A stretch of DNA of 61,847 nt from Psychrobacter sp. APC 3426 (GCF_030408035.1 NZ_JASDCF010000019.1:1-61847), one strand, 5' to 3'; counted from the stretch's first letter, positions 1 through 9,908 are shown. Numbers and translations: made by a program. The notes: generated by a model from the letters alone, not told the origin.

Positions 1-692
1 ACCCCAAGCCCTGCGATATGAGTCGCCACCAAGCGATTCATCTCACCTGCCGCGACCACCAATAAGGTACGACTGGGCAAATCATCAAATATTTGCGTCA
101 CTAATTTGGCGGCGGCATAGCTAAGGGACACCGCTTGTGCACCGACTTGGGTTTCATTACGCACCCGTTTGGCAGCAGCAAAGACTTGATCGACAATCCA
201 GCCAAGCTGATTGCTTAGGGCTTTTTGATCTTGTGCGAGATGGACAGAGCGTTTTATTTGACCGAGGATTTGCGGCTCACCCAATATCATAGAATCGAGA
301 CCTGCGGCAACTCTGAGCCAATGGGTCAAAGCATGAGTGTCACGGTGCACGTACAGATAGGGGTCGACCTCAGTCAATGGCAACTGCTTAAATTCAGCCA
401 ACCACTTTTTAATTTTGATAATATGAGCGCTGATAGCAGCCGAGGACAAGTTAGCGCTTGCCTGTATAGACTTATCAGCAACTTGCGGCGCTGTTGATGG
501 GGCTGTAGCTAAAATCTGAGGCACCAGTGCATAAATCTCAGTGCGGTTACAGGTCGAGACGATCACGCTGCCATCGGTAAAAGCCTCTAGCTGTTTCAGT
601 GCGACATTCACATCGTCACCCACAAGCGCCAAGCGCTCTCGTAGAGCGACTGGTGCAGTTTTGTGATTGACCCCAATGACCACTAATCTCAT
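1..692 (-). CDS. hemA: Glutamyl-tRNA reductase, N-terminal part (runs off the left edge)
   Basis: The reverse strand from an ATG at 692 encodes about 230 residues starting MRLVVIGVNHKTAPVALRER, the conserved N-terminus of glutamyl-tRNA reductase. Known role: NADPH-dependent reduction of glutamyl-tRNA(Glu) to glutamate-1-semialdehyde, the first committed step of C5 tetrapyrrole synthesis; HemL, the next enzyme, is at 20593-21894. Visible landmarks are the STCNRTE motif with the catalytic Cys near residue 50, the LRVAAGLDSMILGEPQILGQ segment, and the start of the NADPH domain at the window edge. The frame is open throughout, so truncation is only by the window. It is divergent from the TPR/lolB/ispE block, the usual hemA-lolB arrangement. 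Confidence 0.95.
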   Translation of the reverse strand, partial: MRLVVIGVNHKTAPVALRERLALVGDDVNVALKQLEAFTDGSVIVSTCNRTEIYALVPQILATAPSTAPQVADKSIQASANLSSAAISAHIIKIKKWLAEFKQLPLTEVDPYLYVHRDTHALTHWLRVAAGLDSMILGEPQILGQIKRSVHLAQDQKALSNQLGWIVDQVFAAAKRVRNETQVGAQAVSLSYAAAKLVTQIFDDLPSRTLLVVAAGEMNRLVATHIAGLG

Positions 693-1424
693 TATTGATA
701 GACCATAAATATGACGCGCACCTGCCAGCCCTACTATCTGCTTGTTTTTAAAGAAACAGTTTTGGGCGACAGCGCTGAAAGGAAAACCCTAAAACCGCTT
801 ATTATATCATTATTGCGGCTTCAATTAACACTCACTCACCTATGCAGGCTATTTGCTTGTATCTGGGCACATGAGTGACAAATCAACTACCTAGACGACT
901 TTTATAGGTAATAGTGTTGTTTCGTCTATATATTGGTGATGAAGGTCAGGGAAATAGTAGTTTATTCGCTTTATTTTCGCTAAGCCATTATATTTATAAC
1001 GTATTTTAAAAGTCTTTTGAAAAGGTTTTTGACTATAGGTAGTGAAAAATAATATAGATACATTACGCGCTGCTGATATCAATTTTTCTTGCTTGCTGTG
1101 CCTACGCAGACAGAGGCTACAAAAAATTGATATCAGCAATACCGTAGCGTTTTTAGGGTATTTTGACTATAAGTGCTGCTAAAACGAGATTCTTTAAGTT
1201 GCTTTACCCTATCAAATGACATTACCAGTAGCGATACGTGAGTCACAGACAGTCGAGTAACACGGCCACTATTGTTTATGTTGTCAATCTACTCTTATAA
1301 TGTTTGTCATACATAATTTGTCATATATAAAATAGTATCGATATAAGTTTTAGTCGTCAGATTTGAGATGATAAAAATACAGTTACCTTGTCAATAGGTA
1401 AAGATTGGGCGAACACAGTTATCT
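693..1424. other. Intergenic region between hemA and the TPR gene
   Basis: About 730 bp between divergent genes. It must hold both promoters. The only structured object I can define is one copy of the 138-bp palindromic repeat at 1034-1171. The rest is AT-rich and I see no credible coding region; a small leftward reading frame here lies partly inside the repeat and is not a gene. Confidence 0.6.
1034..1171 (+). repeat. 138-bp palindromic repeat, copy A
   Basis: A MITE-like element with outer ends TATAG and CTATA and an inner 16-bp inverted repeat GCTGATATCAATTTTT / AAAAATTGATATCAGC flanking a core related to CTTGCTTGCTGTGCC and CAGACAGAGGCTAC. Full-length copies with the same 138-bp spacing lie at 53366-53503 (same orientation) and 57592-57729 (opposite), and a right-truncated copy begins at 42359. 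No open reading frame of its own is credible. This is the only copy placed between divergently transcribed genes. Confidence 0.8.
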
Positions 1425-3407
1425 ATGATTTTTTTTGGATCATTATTTCGAGTACAACCGGCACTTAACGAGCAATTGAGCCTTCGTGCTTTATTAAATA
1501 TCGTTATCGAGCGTCTATGCCAACGTTACAAGCTAACCTTATCGTTGGCCATTTGCCTGTGCCTGTCATCTCCTGTCCATGCCAATCATCCTGATAACCC
1601 ATCGACAGCACATATTCCTAAAATATCAGCAGTTACCAACACTCCTAACGTTATCAATCGCAATATCGTCGCCAGAGACAATAGCGTTGCCAATCACGTC
1701 AGCGCCACTAAAAACCACGCAGTGATGGATGTGTCCAGTGATAAAAGCTCACAAACCATAGAAGAGACAGCTGACATTGATGGTCTGGCGCCAGCAAGTA
1801 TCTGGCAGCCGGAGCTCAAAGAGCCGAGCCTATATGCGCTATTAGATGCTGAGTTTTCTGCCTCGCGTAATGACAAACGGCGTGCCGTGACTATCTATAA
1901 GCAGCAATCCTTTAAAGAAGATGCGACCGCCGTTTTTGAGCGTGCGCTTAGCTTATCTCTACGTAATGAAAGTATTGGCGACTCGTTACAGTTTGCCAGA
2001 ACCTGGCAAGACCAAAACCCTGATCACGTACCGGCTTGGTTTTATGTCGCGCATCTGGCATTACGCGCCCATGATTATGTCTTAGCGGGTGAAACGCTTA
2101 ACCGCATTTTACGTTATGACCCGCGGGCAGATCTCAGCGAAATCCTGATTGGTATCTATCCCAATACCGATGCTGATAAACGCGACCTACTCGCCGCATT
2201 GCAGCCGCTTGATAGTGAACAAAATGCCTCGCTATCGGTATTGAAGGCCGGTCTACTCTATCAATTTAATGAGCCTGAGATTGCCATTGTCCATATCAAT
2301 CGTGCCTTGGAGCGCCAACCTGATTACGTCCCCTTTATTACTCTAAAGGCAGATATCTTGCGCAAAATCGTCACCGCTGAAACTGTGGTCAATTACCTCA
2401 GCCAAGCACGCCTGCGCAACCCCGATAGCAAAAGCTTATACCTATACGAGATTCGTTATTTATTGGATTTAAAACAAAGCCAAGAGGCGTGGCAGTTATT
2501 GCTGCAAGCGCACAATCGTTTTAGTGATGACGCTGAGATTACCCTGCTTGCGGCCTTGGTCAGCTTGGATATCGAAGAATACGATAGCGCTGACCAACTA
2601 CTCAATATATTGGCAAAAAGCCCACGCTATCTTGATCAAGCTTACTACTATTTGGGTATCAGCGCCGAGCGCCAACAACGCTTTGAGCAAGCCAAATACT
2701 ATCTCAATGGTGTCATGCAAGAAGACTTGGTGTTAGAGGCACGTAGAAAGGTCGTGGCGTTTGAATTGCTTAATGATGATGTCGATGCGGCAATCGCTAC
2801 CTTACAAAAATTGCGCAAACAATTCAGTGTATTTGCCCCTGACACCTATGTGATGCAAGCCGACATACTATGGCAGCAAAACGAGTCAGAAGAGGCGCTA
2901 CGCCTATTGACGCGGGCTGCCCGTAAGTACCCTGATAATGAAATGCTGCTGTTCGCGCGCGTGCAGCTCCTCGACGACCAAAACGACTATATCGTCAAGC
3001 GCACCCTCCTTAACCATCTACAAGCGCTAGATCCGAGCAACTTAACCTATCAGCTCAGTTACGCGCAGCTGCTACTAGCCAACGAGCGTAGCTCTGAGCA
3101 AGGCTTGGCGCTCGCAACCAACATCATACAAATCCCGTATGATGACCCACGCTATGATAATGAGCTGCACTTACAAGCGCTCAACGTCTTGGCAGGCAGC
3201 GCTTTGGCCAATGAAAACTATCAGCAAGTCATTGATTATTTGCAGACACCTTATGATGTCTTTCCGACCCTACGCTCTGGGACATTGCTACTGCGCGCCT
3301 ATCAGGGCTTGGGTAATAATGAAAAGGTCGATGCCCTACTGGTGGATTTACAGCAGCGTTTCTCATTTGGTCAAAGCAATATCAATGACCGAATACAGCT
3401 GTATTAA
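1425..3407 (+). CDS. Exported TPR-repeat protein
   Basis: A 660-residue protein with an N-terminal signal peptide of unusual length: about 35 mostly polar or mixed residues, a hydrophobic core LTLSLAICLCLSSP, and a probable cleavage after VHA near residue 53. The mature part is rich in helical repeats with the A/L/Y/P spacing of tetratricopeptide repeats (for example the segments around residues 190-240, 270-310, 395-440 and 470-520). This points to a periplasmic or outer-membrane-anchored scaffold. Its position immediately upstream of lolB fits a TPR protein often found next to lolB in this family; the partner is unknown. The first 30 residues may be mis-started, since no strong ribosome binding site precedes 1425. 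Confidence 0.8.
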   Translation: MIFFGSLFRVQPALNEQLSLRALLNIVIERLCQRYKLTLSLAICLCLSSPVHANHPDNPSTAHIPKISAVTNTPNVINRNIVARDNSVANHVSATKNHAVMDVSSDKSSQTIEETADIDGLAPASIWQPELKEPSLYALLDAEFSASRNDKRRAVTIYKQQSFKEDATAVFERALSLSLRNESIGDSLQFARTWQDQNPDHVPAWFYVAHLALRAHDYVLAGETLNRILRYDPRADLSEILIGIYPNTDADKRDLLAALQPLDSEQNASLSVLKAGLLYQFNEPEIAIVHINRALERQPDYVPFITLKADILRKIVTAETVVNYLSQARLRNPDSKSLYLYEIRYLLDLKQSQEAWQLLLQAHNRFSDDAEITLLAALVSLDIEEYDSADQLLNILAKSPRYLDQAYYYLGISAERQQRFEQAKYYLNGVMQEDLVLEARRKVVAFELLNDDVDAAIATLQKLRKQFSVFAPDTYVMQADILWQQNESEEALRLLTRAARKYPDNEMLLFARVQLLDDQNDYIVKRTLLNHLQALDPSNLTYQLSYAQLLLANERSSEQGLALATNIIQIPYDDPRYDNELHLQALNVLAGSALANENYQQVIDYLQTPYDVFPTLRSGTLLLRAYQGLGNNEKVDALLVDLQQRFSFGQSNINDRIQLY

Positions 3408-3590
3408 ATTGAGTTGTTAGTACACTCTATCGCTGATGAGCTATTTTTGTTTTGGGCAACACCCATTCATGATTACAAGGCACTTATAAGAAGCTAACAG
3501 CCACGTATAAGCGAGTAACAAATAAAGCTTAAGCTACCCTCTAATTAACATCATTACTTTTGCAAACTTGTCTATTTTTGAGGATATATC

Positions 3591-4235
3591 ATGTCAGTCG
3601 CCATCACGTCTTTTAAGCCAAACCTTAAGTCTAATAAGATAGCCCTACTCTCTGCAATGGCCGCCGCAATGCTCATTACCTCTGGTTGCCAGTCTCTAAA
3701 AACCGCCAATGCGACCCATCAATCAGGTACGATGATTCAAGGGCAAAATAGCGAAGAACCACAGAAACTTGAGAGCTTTAACATCACTGGTAAGATTGGG
3801 GTGACAACACCAGCAACTGATAGCAATGGTGCGCAAGGTGGCAGCGCCTTTTATGCATGGGGTCAGCAAAACGATCGCTTTGCTATTGAACTGATTGGTG
3901 CGCTCGGTATTGGCAAAACCAATATCGAATATGATGGTCAAACCGCGACTTTGGTCAGTGAAAAAACCGGCACATTGACCGCTGATGACCCTGAAACACT
4001 GCTAAAAAAAGCCACTGGCTGGCAGGCACCTATTTCACAAATGCCCTACTGGATTTCTGGTCGCCCAGCGCCTTCAGACAGCGCGCCACAGCTGGATGAG
4101 CAGAACCGTTTAGTCAACTCGGTCAACGGCGAATGGACCGCAAGCTTTACTTACAAAGGTTCTGACAAACTGCCTGTGAAGATTAGCGCGGCTCAGCCTA
4201 AAGGCAATAAAGTCGTCATGACTATTAATCATTAA
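3591..4235 (+). CDS. lolB: Outer-membrane lipoprotein receptor LolB
   Basis: A 214-residue lipoprotein with a signal peptide ending in the lipobox LITSGC (Cys near residue 33). The mature protein contains the LolB-type beta-barrel pattern: FNITGKIGV, then ...GGSAFYAWGQQNDRFAIELIGALGIGKTNIEYDG, and a late PYWISGRPAPS motif. Known role: LolB accepts lipoproteins from periplasmic LolA and inserts them in the outer membrane. It sits between the TPR gene and ispE, the conserved hemA-lolB-ispE-prs neighbourhood, which supports the call. A ribosome binding site GAGGATAT precedes the ATG. Confidence 0.9.
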   Translation: MSVAITSFKPNLKSNKIALLSAMAAAMLITSGCQSLKTANATHQSGTMIQGQNSEEPQKLESFNITGKIGVTTPATDSNGAQGGSAFYAWGQQNDRFAIELIGALGIGKTNIEYDGQTATLVSEKTGTLTADDPETLLKKATGWQAPISQMPYWISGRPAPSDSAPQLDEQNRLVNSVNGEWTASFTYKGSDKLPVKISAAQPKGNKVVMTINH

Positions 4236-4381
4236 CGCAACCAATTAAGCATTAGGGCAACCCATAAGTGGTTATCGATAAATCGGTAACCATTTATCAA
4301 ATCATCACTGCATACCAACACCCGCGTCTGTCATGAATATCTATCAATCCTCATAATGACTGAGAATTACGATTAACCACT

Positions 4382-5338
4382 ATGATTAAAAAATTGCCCG
4401 CGTCATCCACTACTACCATCACTCGCTTATCTCCGGCAAAGATTAATTTATTTTTGCACATCACCGGAAAGCGTGCCGATGGTTATCACAATCTGCAGAC
4501 GGTTTTTCGTCTGGTTGATTGGGGCGATTATCTGCATTTTTCAGCCACAGATGAAGTGATCACTACTGATGACTCTTTAGACATTGATACGCTATGTAGT
4601 CAGTTGTTAGTATTAACAGGTGCAGAAGCGATAACTACGAGCTTAGAAGACAATCTAATCTTTAAGGCCGCACGCGCCCTATTAAAGGCAGCCATAGCAT
4701 CGTACAAACTACCTAACCAGCTTTCGCCAATACAAATCATCTTAGACAAGCATTTACCAATGGGCGCAGGCTTAGGCGGTGGCTCTTCCAATGCTGCCAC
4801 TACCTTATTAGCTTTAAATGAGATTTGGCAGCTTAATTTTACTCAAGGTGCGCTGATAAAAATCGGTGCTACGATTGGCGCAGATGTACCCATATTTATC
4901 TTTGGGCAAGATGCCATTGCCATGGGCATTGGTGAAGAGCTGACAGCCATTGATTTTCCTGAGCAGCAGTATTTAGTATTGACGCCTGATGCGCATGTCA
5001 ATACGGCTGAACTGTTTGCGCACTCTAAATTGCGTCGTGATATCGGCCCACTATCGATTGCAACCATCAAAAATCAGTTCAATGAGTATGACCAACATTT
5101 AAACACGCCTTATCAAAATGTCTTTACTCCAGTGGTGACGAGCCTCGCCCCTGCTGTCGATGAGGCGTTACAGTATTTGCATGGTCTAGAAAAAGTAGCA
5201 TTGGCCACAGCACGTATGACTGGCTCTGGTAGCGCGGTGTTTTTGCCATTGGATGCAAGTGTTGCCAGTGATGAAAAGCTTTTGGAAAAGTGGATTGACG
5301 AGGCGCCTTGTACGGGGCATGTGGTGAAGAGTTTATAG
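4382..5338 (+). CDS. ispE: 4-diphosphocytidyl-2-C-methyl-D-erythritol kinase
   Basis: A 318-residue GHMP kinase. The N-terminus carries SPAKINLFLHITGKRADGYH, the hallmark of IspE, and the ATP-binding loop is PMGAGLGGGSSNAAT at about residues 126-140; a C-terminal MTGSGSAVFLP motif is also present. Known reaction: ATP-dependent phosphorylation of CDP-methylerythritol in the MEP isoprenoid pathway. It is somewhat longer than the E. coli enzyme (283 residues), mainly through insertions around residues 60-105. It follows lolB by 146 bp and precedes the tRNA-Gln/prs block. Confidence 0.95.
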   Translation: MIKKLPASSTTTITRLSPAKINLFLHITGKRADGYHNLQTVFRLVDWGDYLHFSATDEVITTDDSLDIDTLCSQLLVLTGAEAITTSLEDNLIFKAARALLKAAIASYKLPNQLSPIQIILDKHLPMGAGLGGGSSNAATTLLALNEIWQLNFTQGALIKIGATIGADVPIFIFGQDAIAMGIGEELTAIDFPEQQYLVLTPDAHVNTAELFAHSKLRRDIGPLSIATIKNQFNEYDQHLNTPYQNVFTPVVTSLAPAVDEALQYLHGLEKVALATARMTGSGSAVFLPLDASVASDEKLLEKWIDEAPCTGHVVKSL

Positions 5339-5447
5339 GGTATTATTAAAAAGATGGGCTGCGAACAGCGTACAAAATGGACACGGATGGCTAAAAATGG
5401 TGCGCTAGGCATACCCTATTCAAACTCTCAAATAAGTTGGTATTAAT

Positions 5448-6026
5448 ATGAACCATTCATATCTAAATAAGAGTCTAATAACCGCCACAGTTTTTATTTG
5501 CTTATCATCAAGTTTGACTGGATGTGCATTATTATCTAAATCTCACGATGAATCTAATGCGAATCGCTTATCCGATACAATAACTTTGCCACAACAGCTA
5601 GACGTAAAAGTAAAAGACAGCCCTCAAAATATAGAGGTTTCTCAGCAGAATTCTATAGTCAGCTCGCCTACTGAACTATTTACTTATGCTGCTACGCTAT
5701 CAATGCGTGAGATTAATTTTGTTTTCAAAGGTAAATACGTTATCAAAAACAACTGCTTATACTTTGTTAAAAATAACAATGAGTATCTTAGCCCTATTTT
5801 TTATCCCGATAGAGCAATTTTTTTTGAGAATGAACAAGCCATTTCTCTAAATGGAACCAAAGTCAAACTCGGTGAGGAGGTTGTCACTAGCGGTATAATT
5901 AGAGAGCATATAGGTAGTTACTATTTACGAAAAGGGGATACTGTCATCGAAGACCCAGAAAATACAGCTTGTTTGACGGAACCTGCAATATTTATGAGTG
6001 GTAGAGTGGTCAATCCTCTCGTCTAA
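5448..6026 (+). CDS. Hypothetical lipoprotein
   Basis: A 192-residue protein with a short N-region, a hydrophobic stretch TATVFICLSSSLTG and the lipobox LTGC at about residue 26, so a lipoprotein. The mature region begins with about 45 polar residues and then a compact domain with the segments FVFKGKYVIKNNCLYFV and KLGEEVVTSGIIREHIGSYYLRKGD. Two later Cys residues (in NNCLYF and NTACLTE) could pair. I do not recognise the family and assign no function. It is AT-richer than the genes around it and sits between ispE and the tRNA-Gln genes, where relatives usually have nothing, so it may be a later insertion. Confidence 0.75.
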   Translation: MNHSYLNKSLITATVFICLSSSLTGCALLSKSHDESNANRLSDTITLPQQLDVKVKDSPQNIEVSQQNSIVSSPTELFTYAATLSMREINFVFKGKYVIKNNCLYFVKNNNEYLSPIFYPDRAIFFENEQAISLNGTKVKLGEEVVTSGIIREHIGSYYLRKGDTVIEDPENTACLTEPAIFMSGRVVNPLV

Positions 6027-6198
6027 AAGAAAATCACACAACACCAGCTTACGATTGACAATCGTAATAAGAAACCTCTATTCACTACAATAGTAGTTAT
6101 GCAACTCAAGATAATTCATTTAGTTTCGAATAAATGCCATAAAAAGCCGCAAATGACTTGCAAAATCTGAAAATTTACTTATAATAGGTCGCCTCAAT

Positions 6199-6274
6199 AG
6201 GGGTATAGCCAAGTTGGTAAGGCATCAGGTTTTGATCCTGACATCCGTTGGTTCGAGTCCAGCTACCCCTGCCA
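6199..6274 (+). tRNA. tRNA-Gln (UUG), first copy
   Basis: A 76-nt cloverleaf with acceptor stem AGGGGTA/TACCCCT, anticodon arm CAGG-TTTTGAT-CCTG giving anticodon UUG, T arm GGTTCGAGTCC and an encoded CCA. A T-rich stretch follows immediately. Confidence 0.97.
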
Positions 6275-6439
6275 TTTTTTAGTTCGGATTGCTGCTTTAT
6301 AGCAATTGACAACACCTTCCCAATTTCGGTATAGTTCGCAATGAACACCGCTAGGGAACGCCGTCTTAGACGGTTAATAGGTAACGACGCTAGTCTAATG
6401 TTTTATTAGCATTCAGCGCTCGTACTACCTAGACATTAC

Positions 6440-6515
6440 AGGGGTATAGCCAAGTTGGTAAGGCATCAGGTTTTGATCCTGACATCCGTTGGTTCGAGTC
6501 CAGCTACCCCTGCCA
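6440..6515 (+). tRNA. tRNA-Gln (UUG), second copy
   Basis: Identical over all 76 nt to the copy at 6199-6274, including the encoded CCA and the T-run that follows. The 165-bp spacer shows no third tRNA. It lies just upstream of prs, the usual tRNA-Gln/prs linkage in gammaproteobacteria. Confidence 0.97.
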
Positions 6516-6625
6516 TTTTTTACTGTAATAGTAGTCTTCAATTAGTTTCACCACTCTTTTCTATATTTGGGCAGTTAGACACTGCTTAGCGGTCGCTGCT
6601 TGAGTCAATCAATAGGACTTCAGTC

Positions 6626-7573
6626 ATGCCTTATTTGGCAATTTTTACGGGCAACGCCCATCCTGAATTAGCGAAAACCGTCGCCGACCACCTACACATC
6701 CCTCTTGGTAAAGCTGACATCACGCGTTTTTCTGATGGCGAAATTGCTGTGGAAATCAAAGAGCACGTGCGCGGTAAAGATGTGTTTATTATGCAGCCTA
6801 CCTGTGCACCGACCAATGACAACTTGATGGAAATCATGATGATGGCCGATGCTTTGCGTCGTTCTAGTGCCGGTCGTATCACAGCTGTCATGCCATACTT
6901 TGGTTATGCGCGCCAAGACCGTCGTCCTCGTTCAGCTCGTGTACCTATCTCTGCTAAAGTCGTCGCTGACATGCTAAACATCGTTAGCATCGACCGCGTC
7001 ATGACCGTTGATTTGCACTCAGATCAGATTCAGGGTTTCTTTGATATCCCAGTCGATAACATCTACGGCACGCCTGTACTTTTGAACGACTTACAAAAGC
7101 AAGACTACGACAACATCATGGTGGTTTCACCTGACGTTGGTGGTGTGGTTCGTGCCCGTGCAATGGCCAAACAATTAGGCGACACTGACATGGCGATTAT
7201 CGATAAGCGCCGTGCCCGTGCCAATGAGTCACAAGTCATGCACATCATCGGTGATGTTCGTGACCGTGATTGCGTTATCGTTGATGATATGGTCGATACG
7301 GCAGGTACGCTCTGTAAAGCAGCTGAAGCCCTAAAAGAAAACGGCGCCCGTCGCGTATTGGCTTACATCACCCACCCTGTCCTATCGGGTAATGCACTGA
7401 AAAACATCAGCGAGTCAGCATTGGATGAAGTGGTTGTGACTGACACCATTCCATTATCACCTGCGGCTCAAGCCTGTAGCAAAATCCGTCAAGTAAGTAT
7501 CGCCCCGATGTTGGCTGAGAGTTTACGCCGCATCAATAACGAAGAATCTATCAGCGCGATGTTTGACGCCTAA
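6626..7573 (+). CDS. prs: Ribose-phosphate pyrophosphokinase
   Basis: A 315-residue PRPP synthase, the usual length. Visible motifs: the ATP-binding segment [20 protein letters not shown], the divalent-metal region [18 protein letters not shown], and the PRPP-binding loop [13 protein letters not shown] near residues 217-230. Known reaction: ribose-5-phosphate plus ATP gives PRPP and AMP, feeding purine, pyrimidine, His, Trp and NAD synthesis. It follows the tRNA-Gln pair and ends in a strong terminator hairpin at 7652-7692. Confidence 0.97.
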   Translation: MPYLAIFTGNAHPELAKTVADHLHIPLGKADITRFSDGEIAVEIKEHVRGKDVFIMQPTCAPTNDNLMEIMMMADALRRSSAGRITAVMPYFGYARQDRRPRSARVPISAKVVADMLNIVSIDRVMTVDLHSDQIQGFFDIPVDNIYGTPVLLNDLQKQDYDNIMVVSPDVGGVVRARAMAKQLGDTDMAIIDKRRARANESQVMHIIGDVRDRDCVIVDDMVDTAGTLCKAAEALKENGARRVLAYITHPVLSGNALKNISESALDEVVVTDTIPLSPAAQACSKIRQVSIAPMLAESLRRINNEESISAMFDA

Positions 7574-7651
7574 TCTGATGTTTGAATGGTTGCTCAAGGG
7601 TTGTTGTAGTCTTTGAGCGCCATAGTCGTTATAAAAGTCTATTTGAATACT

Positions 7652-7692
7652 AAAAAACAACGTCAAGTGGCCCCATTTGGCGTTGTTTTTTG
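7652..7692 (+). terminator. Rho-independent terminator after prs
   Basis: AAAAAACAACG ... CGTTGTTTTTT stem with an inner pairing and a long T-run, 78 bp past the prs stop codon. Confidence 0.8.
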
Positions 7693-7736
7693 TTTAGGCA
7701 TTTGACGTAGGTCTTTATTATTGCTACAAAAGCACG

Positions 7737-7749
7737 TATAATGCGCGCC
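7737..7749 (+). promoter_or_regulatory. Candidate rplY promoter -10 with GC-rich discriminator
   Basis: A perfect TATAAT at 7737-7742 is followed directly by GCGCGCC. A GC-rich discriminator after the -10 is typical of promoters under stringent (ppGpp) control, which would suit a ribosomal protein gene. The -35 is weak (TTTATT at 7714-7719), so this is only a candidate; about 155 bp of leader would precede rplY. Confidence 0.4.
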
Positions 7750-7904
7750 TGTATACATCATTAGCTAACCTCTATTATTTTTAGATGCTTTATAGTTAGC
7801 GACATGATTGATACTTTCTAAAGTATCGATTATCCAGTGGTAGACTGGTCGCAAGTCTATTCTCTCTGGTAGATACTTCACATACTCTCTATAGGATTAT
7901 ATCC

Positions 7905-8585
7905 ATGGTTATTGATCATTTTGCAATCAACGCGGTTGACCGCTCTGCTGAACAACAAGGTAAAGGTGCGAGCCGCCGCCTACGTAAGCAGAACCTAGTT
8001 CCTGCTATCATTTATGGTGGCAATGAAGAGCCAATGGCTATCTCTATCAAAATCAACGAGCTAGTAAAGTCGCTTGAATATGAAGCCTTCTTTTCACAAA
8101 TCTTGACCATCACTACTGATAAAGGCGATGAGCATCAAGTGGTTATCAAAGACCTACAGCGCCATCCTGCTAAAGGTTTCCCAATGCATGCTGACTTTCA
8201 GCGCATTGTGAAAGGTCAGAAGATCAACATGAACGTTCCTCTACATTTCGCTGGTCGTGAAGAAGCGCCAGGTACTAAAGCTGGTGGTATCTTATCTACG
8301 CTAGTTTCTGATATCGAAATCGTTTGCCTACCATCACAATTACCTGAATACCTAGAAATCGACGTATCAGGCATGGAAATCGGTGATCTATTCCGTCTAT
8401 CAGACATCAAACTGCCTGAAGGCGTTATCATCTTCGATCTTGATATGGAAGATGCGCATGACCGTACTGTTGTTAACATGCAGCCACCAACGGTTGAAGA
8501 AGTTGACGAAGACGCTGAAGAAGTTGATGCAGCTGACGTACCTGCTACTGAGCAAGGTGCTGAAGAGAAGAAAGACGAAGAGTAA
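7905..8585 (+). CDS. rplY: 50S ribosomal protein L25, long (Ctc-type) form
   Basis: A 226-residue protein. The first ~95 residues form the 5S-rRNA-binding L25 domain (RSAEQQGKGASRRLRKQNLV, then IIYGG and the HAKGFPMHADF-like segment ending DFQRI), followed by the TL5/Ctc C-terminal beta domain and a very acidic tail rich in E and D from about residue 190. Known role: binds 5S rRNA in the large subunit. The long form is usual outside enterics. It lies between prs and pth, the standard prs-rplY-pth order, and is followed by a terminator at 8643-8681. Confidence 0.95.
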   Translation: MVIDHFAINAVDRSAEQQGKGASRRLRKQNLVPAIIYGGNEEPMAISIKINELVKSLEYEAFFSQILTITTDKGDEHQVVIKDLQRHPAKGFPMHADFQRIVKGQKINMNVPLHFAGREEAPGTKAGGILSTLVSDIEIVCLPSQLPEYLEIDVSGMEIGDLFRLSDIKLPEGVIIFDLDMEDAHDRTVVNMQPPTVEEVDEDAEEVDAADVPATEQGAEEKKDEE

Positions 8586-8642
8586 TAAACACTCACTAGG
8601 TAGCGATGTTATTTTCATTACCTAGTAGCAGGTTTATTTAGT

Positions 8643-8681
8643 CAAAAAACAGCAGGTGATGAATATCTCCTGCTGTTTTTG
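8643..8681 (+). terminator. Rho-independent terminator after rplY
   Basis: CAAAAAACAGCAGG ... CCTGCTGTTTTTG hairpin with a T-run, about 60 bp past the rplY stop. Confidence 0.85.
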
Positions 8682-8774
8682 TAAGTAAGGTTTGAATATT
8701 AAAATGATTGCTATGATTGATTGGCATCCTCCAAACCTTACGCCTCATTTATTAAATTTAAGCAGGGTGTTTGA

Positions 8775-9356
8775 ATGGCCATAAAGCTTATTGTCGGTCT
8801 TGGTAATCCTGGTCAGCAGTATATGTTTACGCGTCATAATGCAGGCTTTTGGTTTGTCTATCATTTGGCGCAGCAGTTCAACATTACGCTCGCTCATGAT
8901 AAAAAATTCCATGGCTTGACGGGACGTGGACAGATTCATGGTGCTGATGTGCGTTTGCTGATGCCATCGACCTTTATGAATAAATCGGGTCAGTCAGTGG
9001 TGCCGATGGTCAACTTTTATGGTATCGACAACGATGAGCTATTGATTGCTCACGATGAGCTCGATATTCCGGCCGGTAGCATCAAACTTAAAACAGATGG
9101 TGGTCACGGCGGACACAATGGCTTACGCGATATCACCCCGCATATTGGCAATGACTTTCATCGCCTGCGTGTGGGTATTGGTCATCCTGGTCATAAATCT
9201 AAAGTCAGTGGACATGTCCTATCTAAAGCGTCTCCCGATGAGCAAGTTGCCATCGATAGCGCATTGAGCGCCGCTTTTGATGCTTTGCCACTCCTATTAA
9301 GTGGTGACATCGAAAAAGCCCGTTCACAAATTAATGGTTTTAAACTGCCTGAATAA
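8775..9356 (+). CDS. pth: Peptidyl-tRNA hydrolase
   Basis: A 193-residue enzyme of normal length. The N-terminus KLIVGLGNPGQQYMFTRHNAGF contains the conserved Asn11 and catalytic His21, and HDELDIPAG carries the conserved Asp near residue 94; FHRLRVGIGHP is also typical. Known role: hydrolyses peptidyl-tRNA released by drop-off, recycling tRNA. It follows rplY in the conserved order and is separated from it by a terminator, so it probably has its own promoter. Confidence 0.97.
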   Translation: MAIKLIVGLGNPGQQYMFTRHNAGFWFVYHLAQQFNITLAHDKKFHGLTGRGQIHGADVRLLMPSTFMNKSGQSVVPMVNFYGIDNDELLIAHDELDIPAGSIKLKTDGGHGGHNGLRDITPHIGNDFHRLRVGIGHPGHKSKVSGHVLSKASPDEQVAIDSALSAAFDALPLLLSGDIEKARSQINGFKLPE

Positions 9357-9455
9357 TATGGCGTATAATCTCAACAGCCTTTTATTTTTGCAAACCCATC
9401 CCCATTAACCTTATGATTTCGTTCATTAATATCAGTTACGCTAAGGAAGCAACCT

Positions 9456-9836
9456 ATGCTACTTAATATGCTTAAATGCAAATTACACCGCGCCCGCGTC
9501 ACCCATGCAGAGCTGCACTATGAAGGCTCATGCGGTATCGATGGTGATTTATTAGACCTCGCTGGTCTGCGTGAAAACGAATCTATCGATATTTATAACG
9601 TGACCAATGGCAAGCGCTTCCGCACTTATGCGATTCGCGCTGAAGCTGGCTCTGGTATTATCTCGTTAAACGGTGCCGCCGCTCATATGGCTGACCTAGG
9701 CGATATCGTCATCATCTGTGCTTATGCGCACTTTGATGAAGCTGAAGCCGAAACGTACCAGCCAAAACTGGTGTATTGCAACGAAGACAACACGGTGAAA
9801 GACACTGCCAATATTATCCCTGTGCAAGTGGCTTAA
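9456..9836 (+). CDS. panD: Aspartate 1-decarboxylase
   Basis: A 126-residue pyruvoyl enzyme. The self-processing site Gly24-Ser25 is present in [13 protein letters not shown], as are Lys9 and the Tyr of YNVTNGKRF, all needed for pyruvoyl formation or catalysis. Known reaction: L-aspartate to beta-alanine, the precursor of pantothenate and CoA. AAGGAAGC precedes the ATG. No other pantothenate gene is adjacent. Confidence 0.96.
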   Translation: MLLNMLKCKLHRARVTHAELHYEGSCGIDGDLLDLAGLRENESIDIYNVTNGKRFRTYAIRAEAGSGIISLNGAAAHMADLGDIVIICAYAHFDEAEAETYQPKLVYCNEDNTVKDTANIIPVQVA

Positions 9837-9908
9837 TACATTAAATGTTATCTTAAAACGAGCTGTCAATTATTAGCGTTAACGTATTAAACAAATTATT
9901 GTACTCAA

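Noticed and set aside
891..1139. Leftward ORF of about 80 codons in the hemA/TPR spacer
   Set aside because: Its second half is the palindromic repeat; a near-identical reading frame recurs at copy D (57624 onward), so it follows the repeat and not a gene.
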